DNA of 64,000 bases from Stenotrophomonas indicatrix (GCA_041545745.1 CP168152.1:2168001-2232000); one strand, 5' to 3'. Positions 33,741 to 42,992 are shown, numbered from the stretch's first letter. Notes: generated by a model not told the origin, from the sequence alone. Numbers and translations are program-made.

Positions 33741-35777
33741 ATGAACACCCATACTCTGTCGCGTCTTCGCAACCTCGGCATCATTGCCCACATCGACGCT
33801 GGCAAAACCACGCTTACCGAACGCCTTCTGTGGAAGACCGGCGAAATCCACCGCGTCGGTGAAGTGCACGACGGCAACGCGACCACCGACTTCTCGGCGA
33901 TCGAACGCGAGCGCGGCATCACCATCGGCGCCGCTGCCGTGCACGCGCAATGGGCGCCGCGCGATCTGCCGCTGCATCAGCTGACCCTGATCGACACACC
34001 CGGCCACATCGACTTCGCCATCGAAGTCGAGCGCTCGCTGCGCGTGCTCGACGGTGCCGTGGCCGTGTTCTCGGCCGTGGACGGCGTACAGCCGCAATCG
34101 GAAACCGTGTGGCGCCAGGCGCGCCGGCATGGCGTGCCGTTGATTGCGTTCGTCAACAAGATGGATCGCATCGGCGCTTCGTTCGATCGCGTGCTGGAGC
34201 AGCTTCAGGAGAAGCTGCGGGCGCGCCCTTGGGCGCTGGGCGTACCTTTGGGCAGCGAAGGTGACTTCCATGGCTGGGTCGACCTGGTCGATGGCCGCGT
34301 GCTGCACTGGCAGGACGGAGGCGCAGCGACGGTGACGGCATGGAGCGACGCCGAGCGCGCGCAATGGCAGCCGCAGCGCAATGCGCTGGTCGAAGCCGTG
34401 GCCGACCATGACGATGTGCTGGCAACGGCATGGCTGGAAGGCCGTGACATCGACGCGGCGATGCTGCGCGCAGCGATCCGTCGCGCGACGCTGGCGGGCG
34501 CGGGCGTGCCGGTACTGGCCGGCGCTGCGTTCAAGGACAAGGGCATCGAAACGCTGCTGGATGCGGTGGTCGATTACCTGCCGTCGCCGCTGGATCGTCC
34601 TGCGGTCACTGCTGAAGGCGAGGGCGGCGACGTCCTGCTGCCGCCGGACCCGGACGGCCCGTTGGCGGGCCTGCTGTTCAAGATCACCCACCAGCAGCAC
34701 GGCGCGTTGAGCTTCGTGCGGCTGTACTCGGGCACCTTGAAGGTGGGCGACAACGTGGCCAGCTCGCAGCACCCGCAAGGGCGTCGCATCAGCCGGCTGG
34801 TGCGTGTGCAGGCCGACCAGACCCAGGACATCGGGCAGGCCATGGCCGGCGACATCGTGGCGGTGCTGGGCTGGAAGGATGCGGTCAGCGGTGAAACGCT
34901 GAGCGGGCGAGGGCAGCCGTTGCTTCTGGAGAGCATCCAGGCGCAGGCCCCGGTGCTGGCATGGCGGTTGGAGCCGGCCCGTGCGGCTGATCTGATCCGG
35001 TTGGCGCAAGGTCTGGCCAGCCTGGCCCAGGAAGATCCCTCGTTCCGGGTGGAAACCGATCGCGACACGGGTGAAACCCTGGCCTGGGGCATGGGCGAGC
35101 TGCACCTGGAAGTGATGGTCGAACGCCTGCGCAGCGAATGGAAGCTGGACATCGGCATTGGCGCGCCGCGCGTGGCTTACCAGGAGACGCCGCAGCGTGC
35201 CGTTGAAGGTGTTGTGGGCCGGTTGGTCAAGCAGACCGGTGGTCAGGGCCAGTTCGCGCACGTGGTGCTGGATGTGGTGCCGCGCGACGACGGCGAGGTC
35301 GTGTTCAATGACCGCATCGTTGGCGGCGTGGTGCCGCGCAACTTCATCGCTGCGGTGGAGAAGGGCGTTCGTGCCGCGCTGTCGGAAGGCCCGCAGGGTC
35401 ATCCGGTGGTCGGCATCGAGGTCAGCCTGGTGGATGGTCAGACCCACGCGAAGGACTCGTCGGAGATGGCGTTCCATCGGGCGGGCAGCGAGGGCATCAA
35501 GGCCGCGCTGGCGGCCAGCGGCACGCAGTTGCTGGAGCCGGTGATGGCGGTGACGGTGCATTCGCCGTCCGCCTCGGTGGGTGACGTGGTGGGCGATCTG
35601 AATCGTCGCCATGGCCGCGTCGCCCGCATTGACGACCAGGACGGTCGCGCCGAAGTCAGTGGTTTCGCGCCGCTGGCGCAGCTGGTCGGTTACACGACCT
35701 CGCTGCGTTCGCTGAGCCAGGGACGCGCCAGCAGCGAATCGCACCTGCATGGCTACGAGCCGGTGCGTGCATCGTAA
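33741..35777 (+). CDS. Elongation factor G paralogue (EF-G2-like translational GTPase)
   Basis: 678 aa, all five EF-G domains. G1 AHIDAGKTT, switch I RGITI, G3 DTPGH and G4 NKMD are intact. Domain III has GELHLEVMVERL, and domain IV/V end with GYTTSLRSLSQGRASSE. It is about 25 residues shorter than housekeeping EF-G and stands outside the str operon, as EF-G2 proteins do. Possible roles are translocation under stress, ribosome recycling or ribosome protection; sequence alone cannot decide. The ATG at 33741 is preferred as the GTPase domain starts directly after it. Confidence 0.92.
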   Translation: MNTHTLSRLRNLGIIAHIDAGKTTLTERLLWKTGEIHRVGEVHDGNATTDFSAIERERGITIGAAAVHAQWAPRDLPLHQLTLIDTPGHIDFAIEVERSLRVLDGAVAVFSAVDGVQPQSETVWRQARRHGVPLIAFVNKMDRIGASFDRVLEQLQEKLRARPWALGVPLGSEGDFHGWVDLVDGRVLHWQDGGAATVTAWSDAERAQWQPQRNALVEAVADHDDVLATAWLEGRDIDAAMLRAAIRRATLAGAGVPVLAGAAFKDKGIETLLDAVVDYLPSPLDRPAVTAEGEGGDVLLPPDPDGPLAGLLFKITHQQHGALSFVRLYSGTLKVGDNVASSQHPQGRRISRLVRVQADQTQDIGQAMAGDIVAVLGWKDAVSGETLSGRGQPLLLESIQAQAPVLAWRLEPARAADLIRLAQGLASLAQEDPSFRVETDRDTGETLAWGMGELHLEVMVERLRSEWKLDIGIGAPRVAYQETPQRAVEGVVGRLVKQTGGQGQFAHVVLDVVPRDDGEVVFNDRIVGGVVPRNFIAAVEKGVRAALSEGPQGHPVVGIEVSLVDGQTHAKDSSEMAFHRAGSEGIKAALAASGTQLLEPVMAVTVHSPSASVGDVVGDLNRRHGRVARIDDQDGRAEVSGFAPLAQLVGYTTSLRSLSQGRASSESHLHGYEPVRAS

Positions 35778-35786
35778 AGAAAGCGC

Positions 35787-35817
35787 AAGGGAGTCCGTTC
35801 GCGGGCTCCCTTTCTTT
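35787..35817 (+). terminator. Intrinsic terminator of the EF-G paralogue gene
   Basis: Stem AAGGGAGTCC / GGGCTCCCTT (one G-T pair) followed by TCTTTG, 10 bp after the stop codon. Confidence 0.8.
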
Positions 35818-35837
35818 GTGTGCTGGCGGGGCCGTAA

Positions 35838-35889
35838 CCACGCATGGCGCGTATCCACCCAGGGAAGTAGATCCACGCCATGCGTGGAT
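35838..35889. repeat. SMAG element pair
   Basis: A complete GTAG-ATCCACGC-cat-GCGTGGAT element (35867-35889) lies next to a degenerate inverted partner ACCACGCATGGCGCGTATCC (35839-35858). Confidence 0.8.
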
Positions 35890-36014
35890 GTGTCCCCTTC
35901 GTGCGCGACGCACGGCACTGCATTGCAACAAAACTGCAGAAAAAGCTGGATTAAAGTGATGCCTCACGATAAATTGCGCACCCCCCGTTGCTTGCCGCCG
36001 CCCGCACCCTGCCC

Positions 36015-36287
36015 ATGCGTGATGACAATGATCCCGGAACCCTGGAGCTGACCCTGCCGCGCAAACGCGGTCGGCCGCCCAAGTTCGGGTACGCAATGAG
36101 CGACGCACAGCGGGCCGCACGCTATCGAGCGCGCCGCGCAGGGCAGGCCAACCATGCCGATGTGCGGCACTGCAGCGACATGGTCCTGCTGGACAAGATC
36201 CGTGCGGCAGTCAGTGCGCGCGACACCGAACTGGCCGGCTTCCTGGTCCACGTACTGTGGCAGCGTTACCCGTTGCAGCTGAAATAA
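36015..36287 (+). CDS. Small basic protein with AT-hook-like motif (90 aa)
   Basis: MRDDNDPGTLELTLPRKRGRPPKFGY: the RKRGRPPK core is an AT-hook-type minor-groove binder. It is followed by a basic helix SDAQRAARYRARRAGQ and a helical C-terminus (LLDKIRAAVSARDTELAGFLVHVLWQRYPLQLK). It could be a small DNA-binding regulator; no family name is recognised. A TTG 27 nt upstream is an alternative start. Confidence 0.65.
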   Translation: MRDDNDPGTLELTLPRKRGRPPKFGYAMSDAQRAARYRARRAGQANHADVRHCSDMVLLDKIRAAVSARDTELAGFLVHVLWQRYPLQLK

Positions 36288-36377
36288 GTCGGCCGCGGGG
36301 TGGCCGTTGTCACCTGCCTTGTTGATAATGCGGGATTCAGGTTGTTCCCGCTGGCGCGCCCGGGATGGCAGGCGCGC

Positions 36378-37154
36378 ATGATCGACATGGTTTCCACGAT
36401 GACCACCACCAGCGACACCACCACCGAAGCTGCGCCGAGCAGCGCGCCCCTGTTCTACACCCGTCCGGTGCCGCTGCAGGCAGACCTGCACGCCGATCTG
36501 CGCATCCTGCCGGGCAAGCTCGAGTTCGCTGCCAGCAGCAACTCCATCCCGCTGGTGCTGGGCGAGTTCTCGCTGGCGCTGCACCACTTCCCGATCCTGT
36601 TCGCAGGCCCGAGCGCGGTGCCGATGGCCGCCGTGGGTGTAACCACCGACAATCTGTTCATCACCGATGGCCTGTGGGACGACGAGACCTACATCCCGGC
36701 CTACCTGCGCCGCCACCCCTTCATCTTCATCGACACCGGCGCGGACAATGACTTCCTGCTCGGCATCGACGAAGAGAGTCCGCGCATCGTCCGTGGCGGC
36801 GAAGAAGGCCAGCCGCTGTTTGTCGATGGCAAGGCCACCGACATGGTGCAGCAGGCGCTTGAGTTCTGCGGCCAGTTCACCCGCGAGCACGAACAGACCC
36901 AGGCATTCTCCAAGGCACTGGTCGACAACGGCCTGCTGGTCGAGCGCAATGCAACCGTGCGCCTGCCCGATGGTCGCGAGTTCAACCTCAACGGCTTCTT
37001 CGTCGTCGATGTCGAGAAGTTCATTGCGCTGCCGGATGCGACCGTCATCGAATGGCACCGCAACGGCTGGTTGGCGCTGATCCACCAGCACCTGATGTCG
37101 CTGGGTCGCTTCAACGACCTGACCCGCCGCCAGGCAGGCCGCAACGCCGCCTGA
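36378..37154 (+). CDS. SapC family protein
   Basis: 258 aa. It matches the SapC-like family (PF07277): ASSNSIPLVLGEFSLALHHFPILF, DETYIPAYLRRHPFIF and the C-terminal LPDATVIEWHRNGWLALIHQHLMSLGRFNDL. SapC is linked to S-layer loci in Campylobacter, but most proteobacterial members are uncharacterised and often lie near TonB receptors. Several ATGs (36378, 36387, 36399) are possible starts. The gene is convergent with the hybrid kinase. Confidence 0.85.
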   Translation: MIDMVSTMTTTSDTTTEAAPSSAPLFYTRPVPLQADLHADLRILPGKLEFAASSNSIPLVLGEFSLALHHFPILFAGPSAVPMAAVGVTTDNLFITDGLWDDETYIPAYLRRHPFIFIDTGADNDFLLGIDEESPRIVRGGEEGQPLFVDGKATDMVQQALEFCGQFTREHEQTQAFSKALVDNGLLVERNATVRLPDGREFNLNGFFVVDVEKFIALPDATVIEWHRNGWLALIHQHLMSLGRFNDLTRRQAGRNAA

Positions 37155-37155
37155 T

Positions 37156-39483
37156 TCAGGGCGCCGGCGCGGCTCTCGAGCCCCGGGAGCCGCGCCACGT
37201 TCGCAGCTCGGCCAGTAGCTGGCGCGCATCGCCCCAGAGGGGCGGCACGCGATCGCCCAGCTCCCATAGTTCGCCGGCGCGTGCATCCATGCCGCCCGCG
37301 TTGAGCATCTGCAGCACGCCCTGCAGGCGATGCGCATGATGGCGCAGCTGCGCGGCATCGCAACGAGCGATCGCTTCATGCAGGCATTGCAGCTCGCGAT
37401 CGATATCTTCTTCGTAGGCGGCCACCAGTTCGCGGGCAGTGCTCTCGACGGCACGGCCGGGCACAGGCTGGCCCAGCGCCTGCAGCAGCGCGTCGGCCTG
37501 CAACGGCTTGAGCAACACCGCGTCGATGCCGGCAACCTGGCAGCGCAGCGTGTGGTCGTCGCCAGTGAAGGCGGAAAGCGCGATCAGCCGGGCGCGCGGC
37601 GCGCCTTCTGCCTCATGCAACCGCAATTGCCGGGCCAGCGCGTAGCCATCCATTCCCGGCAGACCGATGTCCAGCATCACCAGCGGGCAGGGCGCCTGCC
37701 CCTGGGCTGCCAAGGCATCTTCGGCATTGGCAGCCTCCTGCACCGTCGCGCCCCAGCGCCGCAACTGGGCGGCAATGACCTGTCGGGTCAGCGCGTGATC
37801 CTCCGCCAGCAGGATGCGCATACCGGCCAGCCGGGGCAGGGCGGACGCAGTGGTAGTGGCAGGCGCATCTTCCTGCACCTGCCGCATGGGCAGGCGAAGA
37901 ATGAAGCGGCTGCCACGGCCATGTACGCTATGGACATCCAGGGTGCCGGCCATGGCTTCGGCCAGCGTGCGACAGATGGAAAGTCCCAAGCCGCTGCCGC
38001 CGCGCTGCCTGCCTGCATCGGCCTGCCGGAAGGGCTCGAACAGGGTGCTCATCTGCGCTGGCGCGATGCCGATGCCGCTGTCGATGACCTCTATCAACAG
38101 TGATGCGTTCTTCGTGGGCGCATCCAGCTGCAGGCGCAGTTCAACGCCGCCTACGTCGGTGAACTTGACGGCATTGCCGAGCAGGTTGTCGAGCAGCTGG
38201 CGCAGGCAGTCCGGGTCCGTTGCCATCATCGGGAACGGCATCTGCGGTGCGCGGAGCTGCAAGCTCAGCGCCTTCTTCTGCGCTAGGGGCGTAATGGCCT
38301 GCAGCGCCTGCGTACAGATCGCAGGGACGTTGCAGGGCACCTGCTTTGGCCGGAAAGTGCCGCTGGCCAGGCGAGAGAAGTCCAGCGTGCGGTTGAGCAA
38401 TCCGCGCAATGTCTGGCTGGCAGTGGCCGCAGCGGCCACCAGCTCGCGCTGCCCGGCTGGCAGTGGCGCTTGGCCCAGCAGGTCGATCGACGCCATGACG
38501 GCCTGGGCGGAATTGCGCACCTCATGGCTGATCATGCCCGTCATCTGCACCTGCTTCTGATCAAGACCCTGCTGCTGGCGCAGCCTGCGTGCAGCCAGCA
38601 ACGGGAATGCCAGCAGCAGGGCTGCGGCTGGCAACAGCCAGAGCGCGGTGCCATCGAGGCCTTCGCGCACCTTCTGGCCGAGCGCGGCCGGCAGCGTCTG
38701 CCGGGCCCAGCGCTGCAGCAGTTGGGCATGCTCTTCGATGGTGATGTCATCCAGTGCCACCTCGATACGATCAAGCAGCGCCTGGTCTTCGCGCCGGGCG
38801 AGCAGATGCAGCTGTGTCGAAAAATCGGCATCAACTGTCTGTAGCCGCAGACTGTGGGAGAAGTGACGCCGTGCTATCGCACCTGCAGTGGATTCCAGGC
38901 CGATCGCAGCGTCGGCAATGCCGGCATCCACGGCAGCCAATGCCGCCCGCATGCTGGGGTGCGGCAGTACAGGCACTGCAGGGTGGTGCTGTGCCAGCCA
39001 CGCTGGGTAGGGGCCTCCTTCAACAGCAGCGATGCGCAACGTACCGAGATCGGCAAACCGCCGCGGCAAACGCTCACCGATGCGGCCGGCGAGCACGCTC
39101 GCGCCGCCATGAAAGCTGCGCGATGGCGCCAGGCTGGGGCAGGGCAGGTGCGCCCCATCGTCAGCACCCATCGCCAGCACAAGATCGGCCCGTCCCTCAC
39201 AGACGGCGGCCATCGCGGCGAGGGTGCTGGGAAAAGGAACTTCGATGAAGGTCAGGCCGGAATGGCGGGCAACGAGCGCGGCATAGCCATGCGCCAGCGT
39301 CTGCAGCACCTCGGGGTCGGCAGCATCTTCGGGGGCGGGATGCAGCGTGGGGCCCGCAGCCACCCGGACCTCGCGTCCAGCCGCCCATTCTCCGTGCCGG
39401 ATGTCGCCGGCGGACGTGCAGGGAAGCAGCGTGAGCAGCGCCAGCAGCAGGCAATTGCGGACGCGCTTGAACAGCGCGGTCAC
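37156..39483 (-). CDS. BvgS/EvgS-like hybrid sensor histidine kinase
   Basis: 775 aa starting at a GTG that overlaps the response-regulator stop (GTGA). Order: signal-anchor, one periplasmic substrate-binding-like domain (about 35-265), a membrane helix (about 283-303), HisKA with MISHEVRNS, HATPase with DNLLGNAVKFT, DSGIGI and GSGLGLSI, a receiver domain (MRILLAEDH, VMLDIGLPGMDGY, KPL) and a C-terminal HPt domain with HAHRLQG. BvgS normally has two Venus-flytrap domains plus PAS; here there is one and no PAS. Signal unknown. Confidence 0.92.
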   Translation of the reverse strand: MTALFKRVRNCLLLALLTLLPCTSAGDIRHGEWAAGREVRVAAGPTLHPAPEDAADPEVLQTLAHGYAALVARHSGLTFIEVPFPSTLAAMAAVCEGRADLVLAMGADDGAHLPCPSLAPSRSFHGGASVLAGRIGERLPRRFADLGTLRIAAVEGGPYPAWLAQHHPAVPVLPHPSMRAALAAVDAGIADAAIGLESTAGAIARRHFSHSLRLQTVDADFSTQLHLLARREDQALLDRIEVALDDITIEEHAQLLQRWARQTLPAALGQKVREGLDGTALWLLPAAALLLAFPLLAARRLRQQQGLDQKQVQMTGMISHEVRNSAQAVMASIDLLGQAPLPAGQRELVAAAATASQTLRGLLNRTLDFSRLASGTFRPKQVPCNVPAICTQALQAITPLAQKKALSLQLRAPQMPFPMMATDPDCLRQLLDNLLGNAVKFTDVGGVELRLQLDAPTKNASLLIEVIDSGIGIAPAQMSTLFEPFRQADAGRQRGGSGLGLSICRTLAEAMAGTLDVHSVHGRGSRFILRLPMRQVQEDAPATTTASALPRLAGMRILLAEDHALTRQVIAAQLRRWGATVQEAANAEDALAAQGQAPCPLVMLDIGLPGMDGYALARQLRLHEAEGAPRARLIALSAFTGDDHTLRCQVAGIDAVLLKPLQADALLQALGQPVPGRAVESTARELVAAYEEDIDRELQCLHEAIARCDAAQLRHHAHRLQGVLQMLNAGGMDARAGELWELGDRVPPLWGDARQLLAELRTWRGSRGSRAAPAP

Positions 39484-40106
39484 AGGGCCTCCAGCTGCTG
39501 CCGCATGGCGAAGATCTCCGCGTCGTTGCGCAGCCCCAGCTTGCGCAGCGCGGCAATCTTCTGCGTGCTGACGGTCTTCACGCTGCGATGCCGGTGCAGG
39601 GCAATTTCCGAGACGGTCAGCCCGTCCAGAACCAATCGAATGACCTCGCGCTCATTACGGCTCAGGGCATCGCAGGGCGTCAGCAACTTGCACGAAGGCG
39701 GTATCCGGCAAAGCCCTTGCGAGACGCGCACAACCGCCTCGGAGAGTTCAGCCAAAGGCTCGGATTTGCCGACAAAGCCGCTGATTCCCGCATCCAGCAG
39801 GTGGTTGATGATCGCCACCGAGTTCTGCCCGGCGAAGCCAAGCAGCGTTACCCGCGGCAACGCCTGTCGCAGATGCTGGACGAGCTCGGCGCCGCTGATA
39901 TCACCCGGCGCCAGGGTGATATCGATGATGGCCACATCCGCGTGGCATTGCTGCAGGGCCAGCACGAAGGCCTGGCTGTCACTGTGGCTGGCGACGATCT
40001 CGAAGCGGCTGTCGTTGCCGAGATGAAAGGCCGTGCCGCGGCGGACGACGTCATGGTCATCGAGCAGCGCCAGGCGAAGCCGGCGCGGTGCAGGGAATCC
40101 GTTCAT
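39480..40106 (-). CDS. BvgA/EvgA-like response regulator (NarL/LuxR type)
   Basis: 208 aa. The N-terminal receiver has acidic LLDDHDVV and the likely phospho-acceptor in VAIIDITL. The C-terminal LuxR-type HTH (ALSRNEREVIRLVLDGLTVSEIALHRHRSVKTVSTQKIAALRKLGL) binds DNA. It is translationally coupled to the downstream hybrid kinase, its predicted phosphodonor through the HPt domain. An in-frame ATG at 40172 would add 22 residues without homology; 40106 is preferred. Targets are unknown. Confidence 0.9.
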   Translation of the reverse strand: MNGFPAPRRLRLALLDDHDVVRRGTAFHLGNDSRFEIVASHSDSQAFVLALQQCHADVAIIDITLAPGDISGAELVQHLRQALPRVTLLGFAGQNSVAIINHLLDAGISGFVGKSEPLAELSEAVVRVSQGLCRIPPSCKLLTPCDALSRNEREVIRLVLDGLTVSEIALHRHRSVKTVSTQKIAALRKLGLRNDAEIFAMRQQLEAL

Positions 40107-41234
40107 GCGCAGCAGTGTTGTCAGCGCCGAGTGGCGTGGTGCCCATTCTGGCGCTGCTGTCGCGTCGAGCATCGAAAACGTTCGATTTTTGAGACTTTTC
40201 CTAGAGCGGAGTTGGTAGAAGTTGAAGTCTTGTGTCGGCAATGACACGGCGTGAGCGCGGTGCAGTAGCCTGATGCGTCCACCAACTTCTGAGTTGCGTC
40301 CGCAGGCGCGCGCGAGCTGCGTGTGCTGCGGACGCTGACAATGCATAGCGCTGGCTGGACGCCAGCACCGAGGGTGCCGGCCCAAAGTCGAGGCGGTCGA
40401 TGGGCCTGAAGGGATCAATTAACGTGACGCGTCACGGCGACGGGATTGCTGGGCGGTGAATTCTGCAGGACTTAGGGCGTGGGTGACGCTCAGAATTCAA
40501 CGCTCGCCCGGTGAGGTGCGCATGGTTGATGGGGGGTTGAGCGTGCCGACCCGTGGTTGGCGGTGCTACAAGGATGAGTTGTTGTGAGTCTGGGCGCTGC
40601 CGGCGACCAAGGCTGCGGTGGCTGGATGGCTGGAGATAGAAGCTGCGGTGATGCTGGGGTGTCCTGGGGCGGTCGGTTGGAAGACGCGTCGGATGCCCAG
40701 TCGCTGAGAACATAATATACATTATGCGAAATGCTGTTTCAGGCTGCGGCAGCGTTCGTGTCTTCTGCTTGGCAATGGCTCCGGCTCTGGCTTGGCTCTC
40801 AAGGTCTTCTACATGAGCCTCGCCAGCGCGCGTGTGGTGAGCACCTTCCGCCGATTGAGCGGAAGCGTTGGAATTTCCCGCGGCTGACCACCGGATTTTG
40901 ACGCTGGTGAATCTTGCAACCATCGGAGTGCTTGCGGTTGGCGGCATTAACAGTGCCTGGAGTGAGCGGTTTGAAGGTTTGCGGCGAGCCATCGAGGCCG
41001 CTTAGCAGTCGTCGACGGTGAGGACTGAGGCGCCGACGGCTGTTAGTTCGGTGCCATCGGCACTTCCCGAGCGTCAGCTGGTACAGCCATCCCAGAAAGT
41101 GCAGAATCTGCGCTGCATCAATGGAATGCTCTTCCGTCGAATTGAGGGTGGCTGGGAGAACCTGCCGAATTCAAATTGTGATGCGAACTTGATAGCCCAA
41201 CGATCTCATATCCACTTCTTAAGGGGAATTTCTG
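40107..41234. other. 1.1-kb stretch without a convincing gene, containing dif
   Basis: Between the response regulator and the P-loop ATPase gene there is no ORF with good codon use or a ribosome site. It contains the dif-like site at 40705-40732 and several short inverted repeats (for example GAATTC-centred arms near 40460 and 40495). It also holds a short frame near 40880-41003 (ending INSAWSERFEGLRRAIEAA) that may be a gene remnant. From dif rightwards base composition becomes less GC-rich. Confidence 0.7.
40705..40732 (-). other. dif: dif site (XerCD chromosome dimer resolution site)
   Basis: On the minus strand: XerC arm ATTTCGCATAA, 6-bp centre TGTATA, XerD arm TTATGTTCTCA. The inner bases of both arms and the centre equal the E. 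coli dif (GCATAA-TGTATA-TTATGTT). The XerC arm is close to that of other gammaproteobacteria. The outer four bases of the XerD arm (CTCA) differ from the usual AAAT. That is what would be seen if a filamentous phage or other Xer-using element had recombined here. dif marks the replication terminus region. Confidence 0.88.
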
Positions 41235-42479
41235 ATGAAGGCAACGGACGTTTTTACCCCGCAGCGGCTACCGACAGTCACATTGGTTACGGATCATCTC
41301 AAGGGGATGAAGACAACGTACGATCGTGCGATTGAAGAAGGCGGAAAGCTTGTCCGCGTCGTCGGGCCCTCAAAGTCGGGGAAAACCGTCTTCATTAAGA
41401 GCGCCGCAGGCACCGAGAACACCGTTATCGTTACCGGGGCTGGCGTCACCTCTCCCGACTTGCTGTGGACACGCATACTTCATGCTATTGGGAGCGACAC
41501 GGGGCAATCCGCCGAGAGAGTTGAGGTCATGTCCGGGGGATACAAAGTCTCCGGCGAGGTGGAAGGCAGCATCCTAGTCGCCAAGGCCAAAGCGAATGGA
41601 GAGGTGAGTCGAGGAAAATCTTCTGAGGCCTCACTGACTCAGACAAAGGCAATCGATCTGTTGCAAGTAGTCATAGCAGATTTGGCGAATAGCGGACTTA
41701 CCATCTTCGTCGACGATTTCCACTACATCCCAACGGATGTCCAAACCGCTCTCGCACAGCAGATCAAGCGCGCAGTCGAAGCAGGTGTGCGGATAGCGAC
41801 GGCTGCCGTTCCGTTTCGATCGGAAGATGTTCTACGCGCCAACGACGATCTTCAAGGTCGGATTGTAGACTTTAACTTCAAGTACTGGTCAGACGACGAG
41901 CTTGTTGCTATTGCAAAGCAGGGTTTCGTGACGCTGAACGTAGTCTGCTCGGACGACTTTGCACTTTCCATGGCACAAGAGGCAGCCGGATCTCCGCAGC
42001 TTATGCAATCCCTCTGCTTAGAGGCGTGCTATGCAATTGGCGCGTCAGAGACTGCTGAGCGGCCAATACAAATTCCTGACGAAAGAGGATTTCTCGCCCA
42101 GGTATGCAATGCGGCATCAAAGGTCGTTGACTTCAGCACGACGATCAACGTAATGCGGGAAGGCCCACTCATTCGCGGCAACCCACGAAAAGCATACGTG
42201 TTGAAGGACGATACGGCTGAGGACGTTTATCAGATATTGGTCAGGGCCATCGCAATGGACCCGCCGAAGCTCCACTTTAGCTACTCTGACATGCAGGTCA
42301 GAGTTGCGGCACTTTGCAAGAGCGATAGTCCTCACTTTTCGGATTCATGCTTCCATATGGCAAGACTTGTAAACGACCGTTCAAACTCCGACAAGCTAGA
42401 TTGGAATGCTGAGCAACACCGGTTGAGTATTCGAGATCCATATCTTTTGTTTGGCATCCGTTGGGGCGGCAATCGCTAA
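41235..42479 (+). CDS. P-loop ATPase of unknown function in accessory island
   Basis: 414 aa. Walker A GPSKSGKT (44-51), Walker B LTIFVDDFHY (Asp160, Asp161), and an AAA/STAND-like continuation (RIATAAVPFRSEDVLRANDDLQGRIVDFNFKYWSDDEL). The C-terminal part ends with a possible winged helix (PKLHFSYSDMQVRVAALCKSDSPHFS). A good Shine-Dalgarno (AAGGGG) precedes the ATG. Codon use is much less GC-biased than in the core genes, typical of recent transfer. Similar stand-alone ATPases occur in phage-defence and mobile-element contexts, but function is not established. Confidence 0.8.
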   Translation: MKATDVFTPQRLPTVTLVTDHLKGMKTTYDRAIEEGGKLVRVVGPSKSGKTVFIKSAAGTENTVIVTGAGVTSPDLLWTRILHAIGSDTGQSAERVEVMSGGYKVSGEVEGSILVAKAKANGEVSRGKSSEASLTQTKAIDLLQVVIADLANSGLTIFVDDFHYIPTDVQTALAQQIKRAVEAGVRIATAAVPFRSEDVLRANDDLQGRIVDFNFKYWSDDELVAIAKQGFVTLNVVCSDDFALSMAQEAAGSPQLMQSLCLEACYAIGASETAERPIQIPDERGFLAQVCNAASKVVDFSTTINVMREGPLIRGNPRKAYVLKDDTAEDVYQILVRAIAMDPPKLHFSYSDMQVRVAALCKSDSPHFSDSCFHMARLVNDRSNSDKLDWNAEQHRLSIRDPYLLFGIRWGGNR

Positions 42480-42794
42480 GCTCGCCTACTCTAGAAGCTT
42501 GCAGGGTAAGGCGGCGTCTCCGGGAACATCCTCATGGGGCGTTTCCTGACCTCAGTCAGTGCGTGTGGCATCGAGATTTTTGCCTTGGTGCCCTGCTTTG
42601 TTACGCACGCGCACGTAGTGCCTTAGGGCGCCAAGCACCTGTCGGCGCCAAAAAGCGCCGCCCCCCCCTGGTCTTCCTTTCCTCGCTCACGGCCCTCAAG
42701 CAATCGCTGCCCCTTATCAATGACCGAACGAACGAGGTCTGTAAGAGCGCATGCATACTTGATACTTCCATGGGAGGGAGCAGAGGCTCTCTAC
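42480..42794. other. Gap of about 315 bp, no supported gene
   Basis: An ORF crosses the region on the plus strand, but it has poor composition, no ribosome site and overlaps the ATPase gene. I see no clear terminator. The stretch separates the ATPase gene from the convergent small gene and membrane-protein gene. Confidence 0.5.
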
Positions 42795-42992
42795 CTAGGT
42801 GGTCGCCAAAACAACCGAATCCCCATAGTCGGGATATGAAGTCAGAAGCCTGATCTCCTCGCTAGCGTTAAATTCCCGTCCCATGAAGTGCCTATGCAGT
42901 TCATCTTGGAGAAAGGCTAAGAATGGTTGGTCTCCGATGAAGAGGCGAAGTTCATCAGCAAGCCTCCTTTTATCCGGGAAACTCCCATGCAT
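42795..42992 (-). CDS. Small unknown protein (65 aa)
   Basis: Starts MHGSFPDKRRLADELRLF with GGGGAG nine bases upstream. An ATG at 43043, overlapping the end of the membrane-protein gene, would give 82 residues. Predicted helical, then a beta-like end (EEIRLLTSYPDYGDSVVLATT). No family recognised. It follows the membrane protein gene closely and would form an operon with it. Confidence 0.45.
   Translation of the reverse strand: MHGSFPDKRRLADELRLFIGDQPFLAFLQDELHRHFMGREFNASEEIRLLTSYPDYGDSVVLATT

Noticed and set aside
33327..35918. 863-codon open frame on the minus strand
   Set aside because: It is the antisense of the EF-G paralogue in a GC-rich third-position frame; its translation is low-complexity and has no domain.
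40432..40992. 186-codon open frame on the minus strand
   Set aside because: It runs through dif and short inverted repeats; composition is not protein-like and no ribosome site is seen.
41179..41189. Second XerC-arm-like sequence TGATGCGAACT
   Set aside because: 9 of 11 positions match, but there is no central region or XerD arm beside it; likely chance.
41018..41335. 105-codon plus-strand frame upstream of the ATPase gene
   Set aside because: Overlaps the ATPase start by 100 bp in another frame and lacks a Shine-Dalgarno; a gene remnant at best.
42461..42853. 130-codon plus-strand frame after the ATPase gene
   Set aside because: Overlaps the end of the ATPase gene, lacks a Shine-Dalgarno and has irregular composition.
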